Made by a program: the position numbers and the translations under genes | Part shown: positions 7,546 through 14,116 of the stretch, piece by piece | How positions within the stretch are numbered: the stretch's first letter is position 1 | How the letters are laid out: each line of letters starts with the position of its first letter | Notes under the pieces: model-generated | Told to the model about the DNA's origin: nothing | What the model saw: only the letters and a program-made list of their open reading frames with translations | Database searches by the model: none | Source of the DNA: Amoebophrya sp. AT5.2 | Taxonomy: Eukaryota > Sar > Dinophyceae > Syndiniales > Amoebophryaceae | NCBI GenBank assembly: GCA_005223375.1 | Contig: RXOD01005432.1 | Location: 1-14,116 of the forward strand | DNA: 14,116 nucleotides | Reading direction: 5' to 3'

Positions 7546-9414
7546 TTACGTTTGCCCGGCAAATTTGGCGCGGTGCGAGAACTCCTCGGGGAGTGCCCAC
7601 ACGTCGACCATGTCACGCGCACGCAAACGCGTCCTGCCCACCTCGCCGACGAGATGATCAGACGCGTCCCCGATCGCTTTGAAGTGGCGCGCGATTTCAT
7701 CGTCGTCCATGCGCCGCGGCACCTTCGTTCCCACCGGAAACCGCGACAGCAGGTAGTCCCCCCACGGCGTGAGGATTCCTGAAAAAACATCCGGATAATA
7801 GGTGAGATACGGCGTGAGGAATAACTCCAGATCGCCACCCACCTTCCGCTGCACCGTGTCGACGGCTCGGCCGATCACGGCGTCTTTGCCCTTCAGCTGC
7901 AGGATTTGCTGGCCCGTCAGCGCCCGGTCCGCAGCGCGATCCTTCCCGGGAAAGACCTCGGAGTTCGTGTAGAGGTGAGAACACGGGAAGCCGACAGTGC
8001 CGCCGTTGGCCAAAAATTCCTTGTCGTGCAGCAGCTCACGCAGCATGTCGGCGAGCTTTTTTTCCTGCTCCAACTGCGTTAGCCGACGCGGGATGAGGCT
8101 CGCTGCGCTACTCTTGTCGGCCCGCTTCATGAGGAAGGCGACCGTCATAAGGATGCCAGAGGTGACTTCGTGGAGTTCGTGGTCGAAGTCTGAAAAAAAC
8201 GCAGCACAGCGAAGCATTGTGGGGTCTGGGACCTGCACCGAGGAGGGATCCCCGAACCCGAGCCCGAGTAAGTCATGAGCGAAAATGTGCGGAAGCGCCG
8301 AATCCGAAATCGTCATAGAGCCGCCCTGGTGAAAAAGGACATCTTCAAAGTAAGTCATCAAAACGTCGTCGATCTGAATTATTTGCAAGCCCAAGCTCGA
8401 TCTAAATTATTTAAAAGCAAACAGCAAACCACACAACAAAGAAATAGAATGTGTTTTATGTTGTATGACGCTGATTCTTACTCTTAGTCGTACTTCAACT
8501 TCACTTACCTCATAGTAGCAGCCGCCTAATCCGACCACCAGGGTGCCGAACGTGTCGTCTCCGCGCGGCGTGTCCTTATGCTTCAAAAAGTGCCCCCCCT
8601 GCTGGTAGACGTTTAGCGAGTAGAGCTCGATATCGATTCCGGTCTCGATCTGCAACCCGCTCTGAATCCTCGCCAGCGCCCCACACTGCTTGAGGTAGTC
8701 CGCGAGAGGAACGCCGCCGACCTCCACCTGGAATTTATCCGCCGGAAGCTGCAGGGCGTCCCGAACAGTGGTGACGCGCTTGGTGAATGTAACACCCTTT
8801 GGTGTGTCGCGCTTGGTTTCTGTACCATGTCCGAGGAAGGCTGCCTGCGGCATCTGCGATAACAACGGTAGCAGGCGCGCTTTCTGCTCTTCCAGCATGG
8901 CAGTCCGCTTCTTCTGCTCGGCCTCGACAGGAGAAGAAAAACTGAAATGGACGGAGCGTTGCGGGTCTTCTCCCGGCACTGTCGGCGCGCAGATACAAAA
9001 CGCAGTTGCAGGGGCGTTGCCGGATGAAGATGCTGCCCCGGAGGCGTGCACTTGCACGACCGGCAGATTGGCGGCATTGGTTTTCAGTGTGAACGAAGTT
9101 GTGAAGGGGCGCCTAAAAAGATTGTCGGACAGGACCACAGCGCCGAGCTCCAAGGCCTTTTTCTTACTGCTCTTGCTCTGCAACGAAGGCAGTCTCGGAA
9201 GATCACGAGCCGTCTCTGCATCTTCGTTGTTGTAGGCTTTTACCTCGGTGAGCTGCGTGCCTATGTCTTTCAACTTCGAGGAGTTCGCGTCACCATCTCT
9301 TTGCATCGGGGGCGGAACAAGTTTCTGTTTCTCCTCGTCCGCTCGGACAAGGGCGCCCGGTAATAAACCGATGCCGGGCTCCTTCTCCTGGACCCGAACA
9401 ACGGGAGCCTCCAT
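7546..9414 (-). CDS. Fe(II)/2-oxoglutarate-dependent oxygenase (prolyl-4-hydroxylase-like fold), two exons
   Basis: Exon 1 spans 9414-8509 (302 codons, ATG at 9414) and exon 2 spans 8373-7546 (275 codons plus TAA), joined in phase 0 to give 577 residues. The first 190 residues or so look disordered. The double-stranded beta-helix core follows: GGHFLKHKDTP supplies the iron ligands His279 and Asp281 (HxD), then DTFGTLVVGLGG. In exon 2, AAFFSDFDHELHEVTSG fits the family block YSDxEHEVxxVTSG, with His367 as the distal ligand. The usual Arg three residues further on appears as Leu377. A C-terminal domain (FLANGGTVGFPCSHLYTNS, then LKGKDAV and LFLTPYLTYYP) matches the extension found in many fungal and protist members. 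Reaction of the family: oxidation of a substrate coupled to decarboxylation of 2-oxoglutarate at Fe(II). The substrate cannot be deduced. Its downstream neighbour is a truncated, H1-tailed paralogue. Confidence 0.85.
8374..8508 (-). other. Intron of the 2OG oxygenase gene (GT-AG, phase 0)
   Basis: The donor reads TATGAG|GTAAGTG and the acceptor AATAATTCAG|ATCGAC; length 135 bp. It is AT-richer than the flanking exons. Splicing joins the HxD half of the core to the block with the distal His, restoring the normal motif order. Retaining it gives a frame ending soon after in AT-rich sequence. A nearby TTTAG acceptor 27 bp upstream would lead to an early stop. Confidence 0.82.
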
Positions 9415-10394
9415 CTTTGAACCACCGAGCGCTTTTTTTCGTTTTGTTTGCTACGACACCTCTTCTCCTTGTCTGTACCCTCTCCTCAGTGTCCTCGTCG
9501 TCGATAACGAACGCAGCAATTGAAACTGCTACTCGCGCGCCAAGAATGATCTTGCTAGGTAGATGGGCCCTATGGGGTAACTTTTCGGGGCTACCGAGGG
9601 GATTGCTTTCGTTCGCGCGGCTTTAGCTTAAGTGAGTAAAGTCGTTGCGAACGGGCTTCATAACTCTGTTGATCTATGATCTAGGCCGCGGAACGAATAC
9701 ACTTGCGATTTCCCAAATCCCACCTGGATGATTATCTTTCACTTGACCTTGAGCCACGAGGGCTATAAGCGTGCTCATGGTTCGACATCTTCCCAAAAAA
9801 ATGTCCGAGTGTCAGGGTCCTGCTAACCTCGAGACACGAAGAAAGAAACCAATGAATAAACACGCACGTCTCCGTGCAACAAAATTTAAAGAACAAACGC
9901 ACCGACTGCGGGCGTCAGAAGAAACACAAGAGAGTTGCTTGAAGCTTTGGGTGAACAGCAGCAAGTAGAGCGAGATGGTTTTTGGATTCTCAAATGTTGA
10001 GAACCGTGTCCGTCCACCTCCTTGCAAAAGTAATCTTGGTATCACATCAAACACTACATCAAGACCAACATCACTGCTCGACTCATGACGACGCACCCAG
10101 CTCGACGACCTGTTCGACGACCAGTTCGAGAGCCAGCTGATGAACATCCAACCTTCGACACCAGCAGGAGACCACATGGTCCAAGCGGGTGAGATGAACC
10201 GGACCCAGCACGGCACGCAGCTCCTCGCTGGCACCGCTTCTCAATTCGATCCGTTGACCAACCAGTTTTCGCCAGTTTTCGAAGGTGGACGACCAGTTTT
10301 CGCGGTTGTACAACCTAGGGAATCCGGGAGCTGCGGTGCACCACTCGTCTTCATCATTGCCCCCGCACTCGTCTTCATCATTGCACCCCTGCAG
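9415..10394. other. Spacer of about 980 bp upstream of the oxygenase gene; no supported gene
   Basis: It contains the presumed promoter and leader of the oxygenase gene. Frames on both strands at about 10083-10415 are open for 76 to 91 codons and neither is convincing. A plus-strand frame reads acidic (QLDDLFDDQFESQL) and a minus-strand frame reads helix-like (SSTFENWRKLVGQ); I cannot decide between them or call either real. Short repeats occur: ccagttttcg at about 10262, 10272 and 10293, and a 24-bp tandem pair at 10342 and 10366. Confidence 0.5.
10342..10386. repeat. 24-bp tandem direct repeat (two copies)
   Basis: The sequence cactcgtcttcatcattgc starts at 10342 and again at 10366, with a C-rich joint between the copies. 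It lies immediately left of the long hairpin at 10395-10469. No coding role is evident. Confidence 0.85.
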
Positions 10395-10469
10395 ACGCTA
10401 CTTGTTGCTCAGTAAGAACTCCTTTTCCAACTACTGAGAAAGAAGTTCTTCCTGAGCAACAAGTAGCGT
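10395..10469. repeat. Long near-perfect hairpin just 3' of the coiled-coil gene
   Basis: Arms 10395-10419 and 10445-10469 are complementary over 25 bp with one mismatch (10413 against 10451). The pairing continues inward, 10420-10426 with 10438-10444, with one more mismatch and one possible wobble. That leaves a loop of about 11 nt. It begins about 30 bp past the stop codon of the minus-strand coiled-coil gene, so it should lie in its 3' untranslated region or right at its 3' end. Candidates are an RNA processing signal, a small-RNA precursor or a foldback mobile-element relic. Confidence 0.9.
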
Positions 10470-10497
10470 GAGCGTCACCCCCAGCAGCACTACTCTC

Positions 10498-13458
10498 TCA
10501 CGAGGCAATTTTTCTGCGTTTCAGTGCTGCTGTTGGCGCGCTGTTGTTCTTAGTACCGCTGCTCTTGTTGATGATCATGTTGCCAGATGTGCTCGAAATA
10601 GTAATAGATGCTGCAGAGGAAGAGGCTATAGTACGGGGCGCTGCCGTTATATCGAGCCGACTTGCGGCTTGGTAACTCGCGATCTGCCGCTGCAGGTCCT
10701 TGATCTGCGCGAGCAGAACCTTCACCTTGTCGATAGCCTGACGCTTGAAAGCCTCAAACTGCACGCGGTACTCTTCAATCTCCATGTTGGCCTCCTGCGT
10801 CACCTAGAAGCAATTAAGACCACAGTCGGAAATGGAGATTCACTTGCACCGTCTCGTACAGGCAAAGAAAACCAATTCTACCATTACCACAAGTACCAGC
10901 TCGATCTTGCGCTCGCTTGCTTCGCGAAGGCTGCGCTGCTCTTTCCCGTCCTTTGCCGCAACGGTGGCGAACTGGTGCGTTTTGTCCCGCTGGGATTTCA
11001 CCAGCGCCAGGTCGCGGGCCAATTGGTGGCACCTGTTCTTCGCGTCCTCGACAGCCTCGGCCGCCCTCTTTTCCGCAGCAGCGTACGCCTTCTCAGCGGC
11101 AGCTTTTCTGTTAGAGAAGGGGACGCGCAGGAGAGTTCCTTGAAGGTAGAAAGACGGAACGAAGGGTCGAAACACAGGTAGACGGAGCGAAGCAAGTAGT
11201 TGAAGAAAACTACGTACATGTGGACGCAGCTCTCGTTCCTCCACTCGCGATGAAAACAACACAGATATATCCTGGGCGTAAGTAGGAGTAGGTCGTGAGG
11301 GAATTTATAACTACAGCACCGTCCTAGCTCCTACAGACTGGCTTTGCAAATTCGAAAGCGCTGTTGAGGCGAAACTCTAAAAATGGTACAGCGAGCGGCA
11401 TGCGGACGAAATCAGATGAAAGCTCAGAGCCTCGGCCCACTCGCTGAAGATGCGCGGCAAAACATTTCTCTGCGCCGCCGTCTACCAGTCCCACCTCCAC
11501 CAAGAACTACTTTTACTTCATCTACGCGGTCCAATTCGTAAGTGTTTGCTCTGCTTCTGCTTGGGCTGCCTCCGCTTCCGAGAGCTTTGTCTCGAGCTCC
11601 GCCCTCTGCGAGTCCGCTCCAGCAGCTCGTCTTTCCGCCGCCTGCACCTTCGCTTCGTAGACCGCCACTTCCTTCTCCGCGTCTGCCAGCTTTTCTTTGG
11701 TGTTTGACAGCTTTTCCTCAGCGTCTGCCAGCTTTTCCTCGGCCTCCCTGCTCTTGGATTCCGATGCGACCCTTTTTGAGTCGGATTCTTGCGCCTTCTC
11801 CTCTAGCGCCGCCAGCTTCCGCGCCATCTCGCGCTCGCTCTGGCACATCTTCTGACTCGTTTTCTCCAACATTTGAGGCCGCGGGGCCGCGTGCTTACGA
11901 CAACGAGAAACTGGTGGGGCAGACAGAAGTAGTAGTTCACGTTCCTAGTCTTACGATCAATCAGATCGCGCTCTCTATTGATGTGGGGGAGGGTGGATGA
12001 AAAGACGCTAGGAAACCAATATGCAATTGGCAGACCACCTATCGATCTGGCTAGGTGAAGAACTCTGTTCGCAGACCTGAGCTATCGCGGCGCGGCGCCT
12101 TCCACATGCGCTCCAGATGAACTACAATCTGCTGGGCGCCCAAGAAAGATTCCGATGGGCCCGCCAGAACAGTCGTATCCTAAGTACGCAGCCTTTGTTG
12201 GTAGCCCATAGCCAATACTTGCAGCTCTCCTGCGCGTCCAACAGCCTTTTGCGGAGCTCCCGCTGCTCGTGTCGGAACTGCCTCGCCTCCTCTTCGCGTG
12301 CTTGACTCTCCCTCGCGAGCTTCTCCGTCGCGGCGGCAGCGCGAACCTCCGCATCGTATGAAACCGAGACCAAGCTACTAAGAATGTACTTTCTTATACT
12401 CAATGGAGGGATCCGAATCGTGACTGCCCTAGCTCCGTCAGACAAAAAAAAAACGAGCAGTGCTAGCTCCTGGGCAGTCACGACTCGGATCCCTCCATGA
12501 AGAGGCCACGAAGATCATCTATACTTTTACTTTTTATTTTCATTTTCTATCGATCCTTATATCAACTCGATCTCTGCCTATCAATGCGTACCTGGTGCCC
12601 CTAGCCCGCCTGTGCTTGCCTGCACCTTTTACAGCTCGTACTCACATCCCAATAGTCGGCCTTTGTCATAATTCGGTCACCATAGCCTAGCAGCTGGCTT
12701 TACATCGCTCAGGCTCAAGGGTTCACACTACTTACCCTTCCTCTTCCTAATTCCTTGAGTTTCTCCATCAAATCCCGGGCCGTGCGTTGCAAGCAGGCCT
12801 GGACATCCAGCGCCTCGCGCTGCCGCTGGTCCGCATCCAAAACCTGTCCCCACAGAAAGTTGTCCCCCGGCCGCCATCCCCAGATGCCATCATTCGGCCG
12901 CCAACCACTGGGGCCGCTGAAGTTGTCAACTTCTGCCTCTACTGGTTGATTGATGGGCCCAACCTTCGGGGTAATGTTCAGGGCCTTCGGGACGTTCGGC
13001 CGTTTGGACATCACCTCTGCCGCCGGGCGGTCATCTCCGTGCGCGCGCGGCTGGACATTCGTGCTCGTCAAGCCCAGGGCAGAAGTCAGGCCACCCTCTT
13101 TCTGCTCCCTCTCGCCCGGTGCCGCGAGTAGTAGCGGTTCTGCTTTTTTTACTTGCGCTTGCCCGGCGGAGGGCTGCTCCTGGGGGCGTTTGATGTCGTT
13201 CTCCTCTTTGTGGTCGAGTAAGGGTCGGACCGCCGGGGCTTCTTTCACCGCTACCTCCTCCCGCACCCGCCCCGTTGCAACATCACCGACAGTTGTTCCA
13301 CCTGGGGGGGCGAAAAGATCCTCCAACTCGTGTCGATGCTGCATCAGAAAGCCAAACAAGGTCTCCAGGACCACCCCCTGGTCGCGTCTCTGACCACGGC
13401 CAGGCCCGCGGCAGTCCGGACCACCGTCTGCCGAGACCGGCGCGGCAGCCGCACTCAT
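10498..13458 (-). CDS. Coiled-coil protein, five-exon gene (some exon edges provisional)
   Basis: Proposed exons on the minus strand: 13458-12736, 12346-12223, 11910-11526, 11107-10897 and 10803-10498, giving roughly 580 residues. Junction phases agree (0, 1, 2, 0). Start: the ATG at 13458 (AAAAATGAG context); the same frame is open a little upstream but lacks another ATG. Exon 1 encodes a Pro/Gly/charged N-terminal region with EVVL-type helical bits and ends LMEKLKELGRGR. Exons 2-5 are heptad-like coiled coil: EKLARESQAREEEARQF, KLADAEEKLSNTKEKLADAE, KAYAAAEKRAAEAVEDA and VQFEAFKRQAIDKVKVLLAQ. The C-terminus is Ser/Thr-rich and ends basic (ALKRRKIAS), a possible nuclear signal. No enzyme domain is seen. 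Inferred role: structural or scaffold protein. The exon 2/3 junction is the least certain; exons 4-5 and the exon 1 donor are strong. Confidence 0.72.
10804..10896 (-). other. Intron 4 of the coiled-coil gene (GT-AG, phase 0)
   Basis: The donor GAGCTG|GTACTT and acceptor TTAATTGCTTCTAG|GTGACG delimit 93 bp and join SERKIEL to VTQEANMEIEEY, continuing the coiled coil. An in-frame stop occurs inside if the intron is retained. Confidence 0.8.
11108..11525 (-). other. Intron 3 of the coiled-coil gene
   Basis: The donor ACCGC|GTAGATGAAG and acceptor CTTCTCTAACAG|AAAAGC join in phase 2 to give an Ala codon and continue the coiled coil (KAAAEKAYAAAEK). Without splicing, the frame meets the TAG formed by the donor itself. 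No convincing exon is seen within its 418 bp, though one could be hidden. It shares a motif related to ctagctcc with intron 1. Confidence 0.6.
11911..12222 (-). other. Probable GC-AG intron 2 of the coiled-coil gene
   Basis: The donor GAGAGCT|GCAAGT carries the typical GC-intron sequence GCAAGT, and the acceptor has a clear pyrimidine tract (CTTCTGTCTGCCCCACCAG). The two join in phase 1 to give a Phe codon. An alternative GT donor four bases on (GTATTG, 12218) would be phase 2 and needs a poor acceptor inside the next exon. A further small exon inside cannot be excluded. Confidence 0.45.
12347..12735 (-). other. Intron 1 of the coiled-coil gene, carrying a long hairpin
   Basis: The donor AGG|GTAAGT at 12735 is an excellent consensus. 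The acceptor used here, GCGGAG|GTTCGC at 12347, keeps phase 0 into the coiled coil; its pyrimidine tract is poor, so another AG slightly upstream (for example near 12393) is possible. The roughly 390-bp intron contains the 96-nt foldback at 12403-12498 and a T-rich block (about 12520-12560 on the plus strand). Confidence 0.6.
12403..12498. repeat. 27-bp-stem hairpin inside intron 1 of the coiled-coil gene
   Basis: Arms 12403-12429 and 12472-12498 are inverted copies of 27 bp with one difference (12417 against 12484). The loop is 42 nt, holds a run of ten A on the plus strand (12444-12453) and two copies of ctagctcc. In the minus-strand (sense) transcript the single difference becomes a U-G wobble, so the RNA stem would be fully paired. 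Confidence 0.92.
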
Positions 13459-13740
13459 TTTTCTCCGCACTTCTACCTATGCAGCTATGCTGGCTGTGGC
13501 AGACGTACTTATTTCGGCATGAAGCCAGCCACTTAGCTCGGCACCTCGAAATAAAGCCCTATGATAGCAATGCGCATTCGGCGCCCCCTACTGTTCATCA
13601 CCCCTCACGAGTCAGCCTTTCACCTTCATGATCAAGTTTAAACATGCATCTCATTTTGAATGCAACGGAAAATAGCCCTCCACCTCACAGGGCGAAAATT
13701 GGTTTCTTTTGGACACACGAGGAAGAAGAAAGCTATAATT
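13459..13740. other. Spacer upstream of the coiled-coil gene; no feature recognised
   Basis: About 280 bp lie between the coiled-coil gene start and the stop of the uncertain 114-codon frame. It should contain the promoter or leader of the coiled-coil gene. I see no clear TATA-like element or structured repeat. Confidence 0.4.
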
Positions 13741-14085
13741 TCACTTCGGGAAGATGCTCGGGGCCTGAAGATGAATGACCGGCGAAGCTGGAGCCAGCGA
13801 TTGCTCTTTATTCCAAGATGCCAGATCGAGCGACGAAAGCGAGAGTCTTTCTTTGGCGTTGCTGGGCCGACGAGAACTTTGCTGTGACTGGACCACGATC
13901 ATTTTCGGCCTCATCATCTTCAAGAACCCATCCGCAGTATTCTGGACATCATCAGCTTTAGCCGGATTACGTGCCAGAGTGGACAAGATGAACTCTTGTT
14001 GGTGCGTCCTGGAGCAGTGGCAATCCAGCTCCTGACGACGAAGATTCTTCTCGATGCATAACAATACAGAAGTCTCTAGCTGCAT
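13741..14085 (-). CDS. Uncertain 114-codon frame
   Basis: An ATG at 14085, directly preceded by an in-frame TGA, opens 114 codons ending in TGA at 13741. The composition is protein-like: an amphipathic-helix-like stretch (LSTLARNPAKADDVQNTADG) followed by KMMRPKMI and a Ser/Pro-rich tail. I recognise no family. It has the same strand as all other genes here and sits about 280 bp upstream of the coiled-coil gene. It could be a small gene, or the last exon of a gene continuing beyond the right edge: a possible acceptor, CTGCCACTGCTCCAG-like, lies near 14011. Or it could be chance; an overlapping plus-strand frame of 86 codons exists but looks less protein-like. Confidence 0.3.
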   Translation of the reverse strand: MQLETSVLLCIEKNLRRQELDCHCSRTHQQEFILSTLARNPAKADDVQNTADGFLKMMRPKMIVVQSQQSSRRPSNAKERLSLSSLDLASWNKEQSLAPASPVIHLQAPSIFPK

Positions 14086-14116
14086 TCAAGGACCCACGAT
14101 GGCCGCATTTTGTTTT

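Noticed and set aside
10468..11181. A 237-codon plus-strand frame.
   Set aside because: It runs antisense over exons 4 and 5 and the intron between them. The minus strand has heptad repeats and matching splice sites, and the plus translation is Arg/Ser/Cys-rich without pattern.

Overview
The window looks like nuclear DNA of a eukaryotic protist. Coding frames are interrupted by GT-AG introns, proteins carry long low-complexity and disordered tails, spacers are AT-richer than the genes, and a non-LTR retrotransposon is present. Every gene I can support reads on the minus strand. This one-way order, a probable GC-AG intron and a lysine/alanine-rich histone-H1-like tail would fit an alveolate, perhaps of the dinoflagellate lineage. 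That placement is inference only. No rRNA, tRNA, CRISPR or bacterial-type feature was seen.

Layout from left to right. (1) 1-1641: most of a Pro/Gln/Ala-rich FG-repeat protein, running off the left edge. (2) 1642-2332: spacer. (3) 2346-5424: a 5'-truncated non-LTR (LINE) element bounded by a perfect 13-bp target-site duplication. It keeps an uninterrupted 808-codon frame with reverse transcriptase, RNase H and a Cys/His cluster. (4) 5438-5840: spacer. (5) 5841-7355: a 504-residue protein whose front half resembles the C-terminal domain of its neighbour, a 2-oxoglutarate (2OG) oxygenase, fused to an acidic linker and an H1-like tail. (6) 7546-9414: a two-exon Fe(II)/2OG oxygenase gene. (7) 9415-10394: spacer without a supported gene. 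(8) 10395-10469: a long hairpin just beyond the stop codon of the next gene. (9) 10498-13458: a five-exon coiled-coil gene, with a second long hairpin in its first intron. (10) 13459-14116: spacer and one uncertain 114-codon frame.

The most interesting parts are the oxygenase pair, the two near-perfect hairpins tied to the coiled-coil gene, and the cleanly bounded LINE. In the oxygenase pair, one member keeps the HxD core but seems to lack the usual 2OG-binding arginine. The other has lost the catalytic half and gained a chromatin-protein-like tail. FG repeats with basic nuclear-localisation-like clusters and the H1-like tail hint at nuclear roles for two of the genes, but nothing shows that the genes work together.
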